Notes: a model not told the origin generated them from the sequence alone. Numbered from the stretch's first letter, positions 8,565 through 16,636 are shown. The stretch is 32,861 nucleotides of DNA from Candidatus Saccharimonadota bacterium (GCA_030523715.1 JAUNHY010000010.1:1-32861), one strand, 5' to 3'. Made by a program: numbers and translations.

Positions 8565-8628
8565 AAAAAATCCCCACTCGGGGACTCTGCTTGGAGCAAC
8601 TCAAGAATAAACCCGAGCCCGCTCGATT
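8565..8628 (-). ncRNA. Candidate small RNA or attenuated leader upstream of ndk
   Basis: A near-perfect promoter (8635-8663) should start a transcript near 8628. About 45-60 nt later there is a terminator hairpin (GUCCCC-GAGU-GGGGAU type, 8571-8586) with six Ts. Between them are two more short hairpins (CGAG/CTCG at 8625-8614 and TTGAG/CTC-AA at 8604-8591). No start codon with an SD lies in it. It could be an independent ~65-nt RNA or a conditional terminator in an ndk leader. I do not recognise the family. Confidence 0.5.
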
Positions 8629-8634
8629 ACTTAT

Positions 8635-8663
8635 AATATAGCACAAATCTCACATTCTGTCAA
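8635..8663 (-). promoter_or_regulatory. Strong sigma-70 promoter of the ndk-upstream RNA
   Basis: Minus strand: TTGACA (8663-8658), 17-nt spacer ending TGTGC, TATATT (8640-8635). It lies between the xer stop codon (8673) and the short RNA. Confidence 0.75.
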
Positions 8664-8672
8664 TGCTAGTGC

Positions 8673-9608
8673 TTACTTTACGTCGCTATGGAACTTTTCG
8701 TGAATATCTTTGAGATGCGGGTCTGTCACGTGTGTATAGATCTGCGTCGTCGAGATGTTCGAATGCCCCAACATCGACTGTACCGAACGCAAATCCGCCC
8801 CGTTCATCAACAGATCCGTCGCAAATGAATGGCGTAAAGTATGCGGCGTCACATGCTTCGTAATCCCTGCCGCCCGCACATATTTATTAATAATTCTTTC
8901 AATGCTGCGTGGCGACAATCGCCGATAATCTCCGCTCGTCCCTACCATCGGTTGATTGCGCGAATTATTCAAGAACAATGCCGGCAATTTATCTTTACGC
9001 TCATCTAAATAATCTTGCACCGCATCCGCCGCCGATTGCGAAATAAATACCGGGCGATCTTTTTGGCCTTTGCCGCGCACCATGAATTCGCGCCGTGTTA
9101 AATTCACATCGCCTCGATTTAGTCCGGTCAACTCCGATACGCGCAAGCCCGTCGAAAACAATAATTCAAATATCGCCCGGTCACGCAAACCATCTTCCGT
9201 ATCGAGCGGAATCTCCGCTAAAATTCGATCAATTTCATCCACATGCAAAAATGTCACTTGCGGACGATGCGTCCGCGGCAATTCTACCAACACTGGGTCT
9301 AGAGATTTAATACTTCGCTTTGCGAGATATTTTAAAAATCCCCGCAGCGCAATCAAATGATAAGCTTGTGTCGTCACCGACAAGCCTTTTCCGCGCTCTG
9401 TCTGGTATCTATTCAACCACAGCCTGTATTTACGCAACCATTCTTGCGTAATATCCGCCGGCTTTAAATCATTTTCTGGGTCAAAATCATTCTGAAATTC
9501 CAGCAAACGCGATAAACATAATTCATAATTACGCGACGTATAACGACTGCGCCCATTCTCTACTTCCAGCGATTCCAGAAATTCATTAATTAAATCTGCA
9601 ACGTACAT
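8673..9608 (-). CDS. Tyrosine recombinase, XerC/XerD family
   Basis: 311 residues, usual Xer length. Residues ~5-95 form the SAM-like core-binding domain (LINEFLESLE...), and the rest is the catalytic domain. All catalytic residues are visible: Arg in STGLRVSELTGL, Lys in VRGKGQKDRP, His and Arg in HTLRHSFATDLL, His in MLGHSNIST and the nucleophilic Tyr in TTQIYTHV. Xer enzymes resolve chromosome dimers at dif; a single Xer is common in reduced genomes. No nearby inverted repeats suggest an integron or phage role. The ATG at 9608 shares one base with the pilD stop (TGATG), so it is co-translated with pilD; the upstream TTG at 9611 is less likely. Confidence 0.92.
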   Translation of the reverse strand: MYVADLINEFLESLEVENGRSRYTSRNYELCLSRLLEFQNDFDPENDLKPADITQEWLRKYRLWLNRYQTERGKGLSVTTQAYHLIALRGFLKYLAKRSIKSLDPVLVELPRTHRPQVTFLHVDEIDRILAEIPLDTEDGLRDRAIFELLFSTGLRVSELTGLNRGDVNLTRREFMVRGKGQKDRPVFISQSAADAVQDYLDERKDKLPALFLNNSRNQPMVGTSGDYRRLSPRSIERIINKYVRAAGITKHVTPHTLRHSFATDLLMNGADLRSVQSMLGHSNISTTQIYTHVTDPHLKDIHEKFHSDVK

Positions 9609-10411
9609 CAAAATCCTATAAAGTTAAGAATTGCGTTTTGTGCTAGATATATACACCAAAAGCCCACAATCAAAAACGGCCCAAATGGAATCACCATATT
9701 CTTTTTCTTTCTATGCAACGCCACCGGTAGCATTACGACACTACCAATCACGTTCGAGGCAAACATGCACATTAGTGCCAACCACATATTTCCAAGCATT
9801 AAAGCTAGCGACATGCATAAAATCCAATCACCACCACCAACCCAACTTTCTCCGCTCACGCGATACATCAAATAATACAAACCCGGCAAAAACACCAACG
9901 CCAGCACTAAACTTCCCCAGTCAAAACCACCGCCAAACGCGTAACCTTGCCAAATATTTATGCCCAAAAAGACTGCCGCTACCACAATCGCCACCACCAT
10001 CAAAAACACTGGCAACTCTTTCCATTTTGCATCGTAAATAAACAAGATCGTGAATACCACCAGGTTAATCAGGAACAGCACAAACTTAATTATTTCTGCT
10101 ACCGATAATGCTAATAGCTCGCTTTTTGTCGGCCAAAACCAAAATGTTAGCGCAAATACTAACGCTAAACCGACCTCGGCTAAAATTTCCGCATAACCAA
10201 TTTTCTTGCGACATTTACGACATTTGCCACCCAACATCAACCAGCTGATAATTGGAATATTGTCGTACCATTGCAATCGATACTTGCAATTCATGCAATG
10301 AGACCATTTTGACTTATCGCCCTTACGTATTCGCCATACCTGACAACAGGCAAACGACCCTAACATCGCACCCATTATAAACAAGAACACCATCGCGAAT
10401 ATGCTTTCCAT
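9608..10411 (-). CDS. pilD: Prepilin peptidase / N-methyltransferase (PilD)
   Basis: 267 residues, integral membrane aspartyl protease that removes prepilin leaders and methylates the new N-terminus. The N-terminal helix is followed by a cytoplasmic loop with two CxxC pairs (HCMNC and KCRKC) that bind zinc, around the YDNIPIISWLMLGG signature of the DiS_P_DiS domain. The peptidase half has several membrane helices with the catalytic aspartates in FIYDAKWKELP and GGGDWILCM. Substrates in this window are the pilins at 10469 and 7215. It is transcribed from a leaderless promoter just downstream of the pilin terminator and is coupled to xer. Confidence 0.93.
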   Translation of the reverse strand: MESIFAMVFLFIMGAMLGSFACCQVWRIRKGDKSKWSHCMNCKYRLQWYDNIPIISWLMLGGKCRKCRKKIGYAEILAEVGLALVFALTFWFWPTKSELLALSVAEIIKFVLFLINLVVFTILFIYDAKWKELPVFLMVVAIVVAAVFLGINIWQGYAFGGGFDWGSLVLALVFLPGLYYLMYRVSGESWVGGGDWILCMSLALMLGNMWLALMCMFASNVIGSVVMLPVALHRKKKNMVIPFGPFLIVGFWCIYLAQNAILNFIGF

Positions 10412-10418
10412 ATCTTTT

Positions 10419-10429
10419 ATTCTAGCACA
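10419..10429 (-). promoter_or_regulatory. Extended -10 promoter of pilD, leaderless
   Basis: Minus strand TGTGC followed by TAGAAT (10424-10419); ATG 10411 follows after 7 nt. The upstream half overlaps the T run of the pilin terminator. Confidence 0.65.
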
Positions 10430-10430
10430 A

Positions 10431-10458
10431 AAAGAGAGCTCCTCTCGGAGCTCTCTTT
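10431..10458. terminator. Terminator of the main pilin gene
   Basis: 12-bp stem (AAAGAGAGCTCC, 10431-10442, with 10447-10458), loop TCTC, followed on the minus strand by TTTT. It isolates the pilin mRNA from pilD. Confidence 0.88.
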
Positions 10459-10468
10459 TACGCTAAGA

Positions 10469-11005
10469 TTAGTGGTTATCGTTGCAGATAATCGCACCGC
10501 CCTCTTCAATGTAGAACATAGCGATATTGCGTTCACCAGCGTAGTAGGTATAAGTACCTTCCGTTGAGCCACAGCCAGCAGCTTGGACTACATAAATCTT
10601 ATGGTCAACCGTAGAACCGGTAACATAAGATTGGTCAACTTGACCGCCAATAGCAGTTGCAGCGGCATTCCACTCATAATACGTACCATCTGGATCCGTA
10701 AACTGTGCGCCACAGGAATTTGGCTTAAGGGCATCATCAGTAGTAAATTCACAAGTATCATCAATGTAGCGCTTAGTGAAGAGACCAAGCTTGTTGGCCT
10801 GCCATGGCGTCTTACCACTGTTGTTAGTTTGGAAATCGTTCACAGCCGTGAGGAAGCGAGCGATATCATCTTCGCGCTGAGTGTTGCGCTGAGAACGCTG
10901 CAATGCTGGAAGCGCGATGAAGACCATCAAGAAGATAAGACCGGCGATAGCAAGAACCAAGACTACCTCGATGATCGTAAAGCCTTTTTTATTGTTTTTT
11001 GTCAT
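10469..11005 (-). CDS. Type IV major pilin
   Basis: 178 residues. Class III signal peptide MTKNNKKG, cleavage, then FTIIEVVLVLAIAGLIFLMV with Glu at +5; this hydrophobic helix anchors the subunit before assembly and forms the pilus core after it. The globular domain contains three spaced cysteines (DDTCEF, NSCGAQ, AAGCGS) plus one near the end (AIICNDN), a pattern that allows two disulfides. The gene has a -35/-10 promoter with 17-nt spacing, a folded 5' leader and a good SD (AAGGAG, 7 nt before ATG), plus its own terminator, all consistent with high expression as the main subunit. pilT and pilC lie upstream in the same direction; pilD lies downstream. Confidence 0.92.
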   Translation of the reverse strand: MTKNNKKGFTIIEVVLVLAIAGLIFLMVFIALPALQRSQRNTQREDDIARFLTAVNDFQTNNSGKTPWQANKLGLFTKRYIDDTCEFTTDDALKPNSCGAQFTDPDGTYYEWNAAATAIGGQVDQSYVTGSTVDHKIYVVQAAGCGSTEGTYTYYAGERNIAMFYIEEGGAIICNDNH

Positions 11006-11023
11006 TTTATGCTCCTTTTTTAT

Positions 11024-11087
11024 TTTTGCAACCAGTAATTGCCATTTGGCTACTCAGATACCCACTGAGTGATTACCAATTGCAAAA
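11024..11087 (-). promoter_or_regulatory. Three-way-junction fold in the pilin 5' leader
   Basis: On the minus-strand RNA a 16-bp outer stem (11087-11072 with 11039-11024, including three G-U pairs) encloses two hairpins: ACTCAG/CTGAGT (11070-11065 with 11057-11052) and GCCA/TGGC (11050-11041). The fold ends about 9 nt before the SD (11011-11016). It may stabilise the mRNA or control translation. No riboswitch class is recognised. Confidence 0.65.
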
Positions 11088-11101
11088 CTGCATTTAACTA
11101 A

Positions 11102-11130
11102 ACTATACAAAAAGTTTATGCTAAAATCAA
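11102..11130 (-). promoter_or_regulatory. Promoter of the main pilin gene
   Basis: Minus strand: TTGATT (11130-11125), 17-nt spacer, TATAGT (11107-11102). The predicted start near 11095 gives a ~90-nt leader. Confidence 0.65.
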
Positions 11131-11171
11131 GTCCTATTTTTGACAATCTGTGGAAAAATGTCTTCTCTTCT

Positions 11172-12371
11172 CTATCCAATCGAGTTGACCAAGGAGTAAA
11201 TCGGGAATAGAACACCACCTACCAAGAGACCAGCGATAATTGCCAACATTACCATCATCAACGGTTCAATCATGGCCGAGATTGTTGCAATCTTTTCATC
11301 AAGCTCATCTTCAAATACCTGAGCCGCCTTACCAAGCATCTCATCCATCTTACCGGATTGTTCACCAATTGCCGCCATCTGGTAGATAAGAGGTTCGACA
11401 TAAGGTTTATCACGTAACGCATCAGAAAGCGCTTTGCCACCCTGCACCTCGCCAGCCGCTTCTTTAATCGAATCTTGCACCACAACGTTGTTCGTTGCAT
11501 CACCCGCAATATTCATCGTATCGAGCACCGCCACACCAGTAGAAAGCAGGATTTGCGAAATCCTCGCAAAGCGCGACATGTATAGAATTCTCATCAAACC
11601 ATTAAATAATGGCACATTAAGTTTGAAATTAGCCGCTGCCCTGATACCCGGCTCCGTCTTCAAGAATTGCATTAAGCCCATCACGATGAAAGCGATAATA
11701 ATCAAAGTAAGCCACCAGAAAGCAAAGATAAAGTCCTTAATTGCAACCAAAGCCTGCGTTAAGGCCGGTAGTTTTTCACCCAAATCTTCATAGAGCGACT
11801 CAACATGCGGCACAACCTCGACCATCATATATATAAATACGATAATCATAACTGCAAGCGTAATTAAAGGCATCGTTAAGGCGCCCTTAATCTTACTCAT
11901 CATCTTTTCATCCTTCTCCTCCTGAGAAGCAATACGACGCAGAGACTCATCGAGCGTACCCGAAACTTCGCCAGCGCGAATCAAAGACATGTAAACGTTG
12001 TTAAATACATCTGGATGCTTGCCAAACGAATCACCTAAGCTGTGACCAGCTTCCACGTCGGCTAGAATCTCTTCAATGACCGACTTCATTGCCTTGTTGC
12101 TCGTCTGTTCAGATACTGTACGCAAAGACTGCGCAATCGGCAAACCTGCGCCAACAAGCGTCGCGAACTGACGCGTAAAGTTAATACGGTCTTTCGAAGT
12201 GACTTTATTTAACTTATCGCCAAAACCAGAGCCCTCTTCGCGTAGGGTTTCCGGCACATAGCCACGATCCACCAAAAGCTTACCAGCAACACGTTCTGTT
12301 TCTGCCTGAATTGTACCTTTGATAACCTTACCGGTACTTGATTCCTTAGCTTTATAAGTAAATCGTTTCAT
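11172..12371 (-). CDS. pilC: Type IV pilus inner-membrane platform protein PilC
   Basis: 399 residues, the usual length. It anchors the assembly and retraction ATPases to the membrane and to the growing pilus. Two GspF domains are visible: residues ~65-190 (FTRQFATLVGAGLPIAQSL at its start) and ~268-395 (FARISQILLSTGVAVLDTM). Membrane helices lie at about 166-188, 212-235 and 370-395. The N-terminal ~50 residues (FTYKAKESSTGKVIKG) match the cytoplasmic head of the family. The ATG overlaps the pilT stop as ATGA, so the two are translationally coupled. No terminator separates it from the pilin leader. Confidence 0.95.
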   Translation of the reverse strand: MKRFTYKAKESSTGKVIKGTIQAETERVAGKLLVDRGYVPETLREEGSGFGDKLNKVTSKDRINFTRQFATLVGAGLPIAQSLRTVSEQTSNKAMKSVIEEILADVEAGHSLGDSFGKHPDVFNNVYMSLIRAGEVSGTLDESLRRIASQEEKDEKMMSKIKGALTMPLITLAVMIIVFIYMMVEVVPHVESLYEDLGEKLPALTQALVAIKDFIFAFWWLTLIIIAFIVMGLMQFLKTEPGIRAAANFKLNVPLFNGLMRILYMSRFARISQILLSTGVAVLDTMNIAGDATNNVVVQDSIKEAAGEVQGGKALSDALRDKPYVEPLIYQMAAIGEQSGKMDEMLGKAAQVFEDELDEKIATISAMIEPLMMVMLAIIAGLLVGGVLFPIYSLVNSIG

Positions 12372-13708
12372 CCGCGAGCTAACCTTTCAAATTCTTGCAA
12401 ATCGACCGCAAATTCCCTTGCGGCATCATAAGTAATCACGCCTGTTTGAATCAGCTTCACCAAAGTGCGATCCATCGTCTGCATACCCTGATCCGCACCT
12501 GTCTGAATAATCGTATCAAGCTGATGTGTTTTACCTTCACGAATCACCGAGCGCACAGCTGGGTTCGCAATCAAAATTTCTGCTGCCACCACGCGGCCAC
12601 CACCAATTGCTGGCACTAAGCGCTGAGCACAAATTGCCTGCAAAATGTTCGACAACTGCGAGCGCACCTGTGGCTGCTGATGTGGCGGGAACACGTCAAT
12701 CATACGGTCGATACTCTGAGAAGCGGAGTTAGTGTGTAGTGTTGCAAACACCAAGTGACCAGTTTCCGCAATCGTAATAGCTGCGGAAATCGTCTCGAGA
12801 TCGCGCATCTCACCAATCAATACTACATCTGGGTCTTCGCGGAGCGCCGAACGAAGTGCCGCCGAGAAGGAATAGGTATCATAGTGCACCTCGCGCTGTA
12901 CCACCACAGAGCGAATCGACTTATGCGTAAACTCAATCGGATCCTCGATTGTAATAATGTGAGCAGTCTTTTCGCGATTAATCTTATCAACCAAGGCCGC
13001 GAGTGTTGTTGACTTACCGGAGCCTGTAGGGCCAGTCACCAAAACCAAGCCACGTGGATAATCCGCAAAGCTCGTCACAATTGATGGCATACCAAGTTCG
13101 CTAATAGACTGAATTTCATTCGGAATTAAACGGAAAGCACCTGCAATATTACCCTTTTCATGGAAAGCATTTACACGGAAACGGCCTAAGTCGCCGAAAG
13201 AGAACGAATAATCAAACTCCTTATCCTTAATCAAAATCTGTTTCTGATCTTCTTCAAGCGTAGAGAAAACAAGGCGCTCAACAGTGGCTTCGTCCATATC
13301 GCCATAACCAGAGACCGGCTGCAAAGCACCATCAATACGCAAAATTGGCGGCAAACCTACCTGTAAATGAAGGTCGGATGCTTTCGTACGTACGCACTCC
13401 TCGAGAAGGCTCTCGATACGAACCTCGCTATTTGGAATTGTGCTCTGCATTGCAGCCTGCGCAAAAGTCATTGGAGGTGGCGTTGGCGCCTGTTGTGGCG
13501 GCATCGGTAAAGCGCTATTCTGAGAAACTCCCATCTGAGCCGGAGCCGCGGTAGGAATTGCTTTTACTGCCGGTGGCATACCTTGTTGAGCTGGTGCTTG
13601 AGGCATCGCCTGTTGCATAACCTGTTGCTGCGGCATTGCTACTGGAGCTGCCGTAGGTGCTTGTGGCATAGCAGCCGCACCCATATTCACCTGCCCACTT
13701 TGTTCCAT
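12368..13708 (-). CDS. pilT: Pilus retraction ATPase PilT with extended N-terminus
   Basis: 446 residues. The hexameric ATPase of type IV pili. The Walker A motif is VTGPTGSGKSTT, followed by the Asp box (ITIEDPIEF), Walker B (DPDVVLIGEMRD) and His box (ETGHLVFATLHT). The N2 domain starts near residue 95 (RIESLLEECVRTKASDLHLQVG), as in PilT rather than PilB. The first ~90 residues are Met/Pro/Gln/Ala low complexity, absent from standard PilT (~345-370 residues). ATG 13708 is chosen because TACAAT ends at 13716, only 7 nt upstream; the open frame to 13771 lies before the transcription start. No PilB is in the window. Confidence 0.93.
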   Translation of the reverse strand: MEQSGQVNMGAAAMPQAPTAAPVAMPQQQVMQQAMPQAPAQQGMPPAVKAIPTAAPAQMGVSQNSALPMPPQQAPTPPPMTFAQAAMQSTIPNSEVRIESLLEECVRTKASDLHLQVGLPPILRIDGALQPVSGYGDMDEATVERLVFSTLEEDQKQILIKDKEFDYSFSFGDLGRFRVNAFHEKGNIAGAFRLIPNEIQSISELGMPSIVTSFADYPRGLVLVTGPTGSGKSTTLAALVDKINREKTAHIITIEDPIEFTHKSIRSVVVQREVHYDTYSFSAALRSALREDPDVVLIGEMRDLETISAAITIAETGHLVFATLHTNSASQSIDRMIDVFPPHQQPQVRSQLSNILQAICAQRLVPAIGGGRVVAAEILIANPAVRSVIREGKTHQLDTIIQTGADQGMQTMDRTLVKLIQTGVITYDAAREFAVDLQEFERLARG

Positions 13709-13715
13709 ATACATT

Positions 13716-13744
13716 ATTGTACTTATGTTTAAAGAAAAATGCAA
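13716..13744 (-). promoter_or_regulatory. Promoter of pilT-pilC, leaderless
   Basis: Minus strand: TTGCAT (13744-13739), 17-nt spacer, TACAAT (13721-13716), then ATG 13708 after 7 nt. Confidence 0.7.
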
Positions 13745-13756
13745 ATAAAAACTCGT

Positions 13757-13859
13757 CATTTTTCCAAACACCCACGCGAGTATCCGCAGGTTACGACCGA
13801 GGACGAACGAAAAGCCGCCCGTAACGACGGGACGGCCTTGAGTGTTTCCTAGAAAAATG
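13757..13859. repeat. Long palindromic intergenic element, copy A
   Basis: Outer arms pair (13757-13771 with 13842-13859). Plus-strand core 13782-13840 contains ATCCGCAGG, hairpin P2 (GGT-TACG-ACC, 13789-13798), a linker GAGGACGAACG, and hairpin P3 (CCCGT-AACG-ACGGG, 13818-13831, on an AAGCCG/CGG-CTT base). It shares this core with copies B and C. On the minus strand P3 is followed by TTTT and may also terminate rpoD, whose stop is 6 nt away. Family not recognised. Confidence 0.75.
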
Positions 13860-13864
13860 TTCAG

Positions 13865-14839
13865 TTACTTCAGATATTCATGAAGTTTTTTCGTATCTTT
13901 GTTCTTGCGGAGCTTCGCCAATGCCTTAGCTTCAATCTGGCGAATACGCTCGCGCGTCACGGAGAATTCTGCACCAACTTCTTCAAGCGTATGGCTCTTG
14001 CCACCGCCAATACCAAAGCGCATCTTGATAATCTTTTGTTCGCGATCAGTCAAAGTCGAAAGAATCGCCGCAATTTGTTCCTTCAAAAGCTGAGTTGCCG
14101 CTGAATCTTCCGGCGAAATACGTTCCTCGTCCTCAATAAAGTCACCAAGCGAAGAATCGTCATCATCACCATCGCGACCAACCGAAGCATCAAGTGAGGC
14201 AATGTCCTGCTTAATCTTCATTACGTATTCAATCTTTTCCGGTTCCATGCCCATCGCCTTCGCAATCTCGTCAGTCGATGGCTCGCGGTTCAGCTCCTGC
14301 GTCAAACGGCGTTGCGTGCGTAGGACCTTATTGATCGTCTCTACCATGTGTACTGGAATACGAATCGTGCGTGCCTGGTCAGCAATTGCGCGTGTAATTG
14401 CCTGGCGAATCCACCAAGTCGCGTAAGTCGAGAATTTAAAGCCCTTGTCTGGGTCAAACTTTTCTACTGCGCGCAGTAAGCCAGTGTTACCTTCCTGAAT
14501 CAAATCCAAAAAATCCAAGCCACGGCCAGAATAGCGTTTTGCAATCGAAACCACTAAACGCATGTTCGATTCTGCCATTTTATCCTTAGCCTTTTTCTGT
14601 TCTTTTGGCGTGCCATGGATAATTTTTTGTGCTAGTTCATACTCTTCTTCGCTAGAAAGAAGTGGAATTTTACCAATTTCGCGTAGATAAAGTTTTACGG
14701 AGTCGTCAGAAACTTCGTCGTAAGTCACGGATTCAAGATCTACGTTATAATCTTCATCGCCTTCGTCACCCATATCGTCGAGTGATGGCTCATCCATCAT
14801 ATCGTCGTCTAAACGTAAATCTTTGTCGTCTTCGTCCAT
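13865..14839 (-). CDS. rpoD: Primary RNA polymerase sigma factor (RpoD/SigA)
   Basis: 324 residues, shorter than most primary sigmas (360-610). A very acidic head (1-~40) precedes region 1.2 ([17 protein letters not shown]). Region 2 is intact: [27 protein letters not shown] and [21 protein letters not shown], including the -10 recognition helix. Region 3 ([13 protein letters not shown]) and region 4 with the helix-turn-helix ([21 protein letters not shown]) follow. It has no region 1.1-type globular domain beyond the acidic head and no large insert between 1.2 and 2.1. The many extended -10 promoters in the window (TG-n-TAnnAT) fit contacts by regions 2.4 and 3.0. It lies between copy A and dnaG. 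Confidence 0.96.
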   Translation of the reverse strand: MDEDDKDLRLDDDMMDEPSLDDMGDEGDEDYNVDLESVTYDEVSDDSVKLYLREIGKIPLLSSEEEYELAQKIIHGTPKEQKKAKDKMAESNMRLVVSIAKRYSGRGLDFLDLIQEGNTGLLRAVEKFDPDKGFKFSTYATWWIRQAITRAIADQARTIRIPVHMVETINKVLRTQRRLTQELNREPSTDEIAKAMGMEPEKIEYVMKIKQDIASLDASVGRDGDDDDSSLGDFIEDEERISPEDSAATQLLKEQIAAILSTLTDREQKIIKMRFGIGGGKSHTLEEVGAEFSVTRERIRQIEAKALAKLRKNKDTKKLHEYLK

Positions 14840-14990
14840 TTATAATTCCCTATTATTTTTAACAACAAAACGCCCGCCCGTTTGCAATGTTTGTTTCAAG
14901 AGTTTTTGTATGCCTTATCAATTGACTTCTTCTTCCTGGGTGGACTATCAAAATCAGCCCGCTGACCCAGCATTTAGGTGAAATATAGCA
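14840..14990 (-). promoter_or_regulatory. rpoD promoter and leader
   Basis: Minus strand TATGC-TATATT (TATATT 14987-14982) is an extended -10 box. The ~135-nt leader contains a hairpin with CTGGGT/ACCCAG arms (about 14970-14937) enclosing CAGC-GG-GCTG, and a weaker one near 14885-14867. An AGGG lies 8 nt before the ATG as a weak SD. Confidence 0.5.
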
Positions 14991-15007
14991 TAATTTTTAC
15001 AACAAGT

Positions 15008-16630
15008 CTATTTTTTTCGCAAAATTTTGCTTAGTTTTTGCAATAATTCATTTTCGAGCGCCTCGTCGCCATTTTCCTCGGCCACCCGTATCTGCTCCTC
15101 CAAATCCCGCCGCTCTTCTGCCAACCGCTCTTCTTTTACGCGCTTAACTAAATTCTGCGCTTCCTTTTCGAGCTCATCCTTGGCAAACTTGCTATATTGC
15201 TCTTCAAATATAAGTTCCAGCTCATCTAAGTTATAAGAACCGACCTCAACATCATCGACATTAATTTTTCCAACTTTAACAATCGCTGCCAAATTCTTCT
15301 CGGCCCGACTTTCGGCTTTTGCACTCTTCTGGATATTCTTCTTTTTCAGCTTTTTCTTCTCTGCGGCCTGAACCTTCTTTGCCCGAAATGCTTCCAGTGA
15401 AATACCTAATCTTTCCGCCGCCATGCGTTCATACTTCTCACGCAAAACAGTATCCGCCGGGTCAATTTCATCAATTAAGCGCTTCGCCTCTGTCGCATAC
15501 TCCTGAAAACCTTTTTCGGTTCGCAAATCATACTTCGTCTCATATTTTTCGAGTAACCACTCTAATGCCGGACGATATTTTTGTACTGCCTCCTGCCAAA
15601 GTTTCGGATCTTTTTGAATCAACTCGTCCGCATCTTTACAGCCATGATAATCGTCGATTACAGACAAATAAATCCCAAATTTTGACGCCATCGAAATTGC
15701 CCGCTCCGCTGCTCGCACGCCTGCCTCATCGCCATCGTAAGCCAAACGAATATCCTTCGTCATCCGCGCAAAGCTCTTCAAATGCATTTCCGTCATTGCC
15801 GTGCCGGCCGTTGCCACTGCTTGGCAAACTCCGGCCTGATGCGACGAAATCACATCCATGTTCCCCTCAACTACTACTACAAAATCGGATCGCCGAATCG
15901 CATCTCGTGCTTGCGACAAACCAAAAATATGACGGCCTTTATTATACAAAATCGTCTCTGGCGTGTTCAGATATTTTGGCGAATTATCGTCTTGCTCAAT
16001 GATGCGGCCCGTAAAGCCAATCACATTTCCTGACACATCCATTAGTGGCACTGTCATTCGACCTTTAAATAAATCTCCGCCAAAACGGTTCACGAGCCCC
16101 GCTTCTTCCATTTCCTGCTCAGTAAAACCGCGCTTTTTCAAAAAATTCACTAACGCCCAACCAGATTTCGGCGCATATCCAATCCGAAAATTCTCTACCG
16201 TCTTCTTGTTTAAATTACGTTTATAGAAAACGTATTTCATGACGGCTTTATTCTTCGTCAAACAAAACTGAAAATATTTCGTCGCAAGCTCTAAACAATC
16301 GCGAATTCGCTGTTTGCGTTCAGCCTGTTTTTTATCATCGCTCGAATATCGCTTCAGCTCTACGCCGGCTTGTCGCGCCAATTTTTCGAGCGCCTCTCGG
16401 AAAGTGCACCCCTCCATCTCCATTACAAAAGTAAAAATGTCGCCACCTTTATTACTCGAAAAATCATGCCAAATCCCCTTATCTGGCGAAACCATAAAAC
16501 TCGGCGTTCTGTCAGTCCCCCAAGGTGAATGCCCCTTAAAATTCCGCCCGGCTCGCTTTAGCTCGATGTATTGCCCCACCACATCTTCGACCGCTAACCT
16601 TGCGCGAATCTCCTCTTTAGCATCCTCCAT
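15008..16630 (-). CDS. dnaG: DNA primase DnaG with degenerate zinc-binding domain
   Basis: 540 residues. Makes RNA primers for replication. N-terminal domain residues 1-~95, catalytic core with TOPRIM signature VVVVEGNMDVIS and LAYDGDEAGVRAAERA, and a Lys/Glu-rich helical C-terminus instead of a clear DnaB-binding domain. The zinc ribbon normally reads CPFH...HCFGC; here the four ligand positions are Ser35, Gly38, Asp56 and Ser59 (SPWG and HDFSS), although surrounding residues (RTPSFMVSPDKG, GGDIFTFVM) are conserved. The fold is therefore kept but zinc binding appears lost. ATG 16630 is leaderless from TATAAT at 16642-16637; the frame open to 16654 lies upstream of transcription. Confidence 0.95.
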   Translation of the reverse strand: MEDAKEEIRARLAVEDVVGQYIELKRAGRNFKGHSPWGTDRTPSFMVSPDKGIWHDFSSNKGGDIFTFVMEMEGCTFREALEKLARQAGVELKRYSSDDKKQAERKQRIRDCLELATKYFQFCLTKNKAVMKYVFYKRNLNKKTVENFRIGYAPKSGWALVNFLKKRGFTEQEMEEAGLVNRFGGDLFKGRMTVPLMDVSGNVIGFTGRIIEQDDNSPKYLNTPETILYNKGRHIFGLSQARDAIRRSDFVVVVEGNMDVISSHQAGVCQAVATAGTAMTEMHLKSFARMTKDIRLAYDGDEAGVRAAERAISMASKFGIYLSVIDDYHGCKDADELIQKDPKLWQEAVQKYRPALEWLLEKYETKYDLRTEKGFQEYATEAKRLIDEIDPADTVLREKYERMAAERLGISLEAFRAKKVQAAEKKKLKKKNIQKSAKAESRAEKNLAAIVKVGKINVDDVEVGSYNLDELELIFEEQYSKFAKDELEKEAQNLVKRVKEERLAEERRDLEEQIRVAEENGDEALENELLQKLSKILRKK

Positions 16631-16636
16631 ACTCAA

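Noticed and set aside
8673-9608. Xer-like recombinase as an integron or phage integrase
   Set aside because: The protein has ordinary XerC/D length and motifs, is coupled to pilD, and no attachment sites, cassette array or phage genes are nearby. The palindromes at 13.8, 16.7 and 24.5 kb do not show the R/L box pattern of attC sites.
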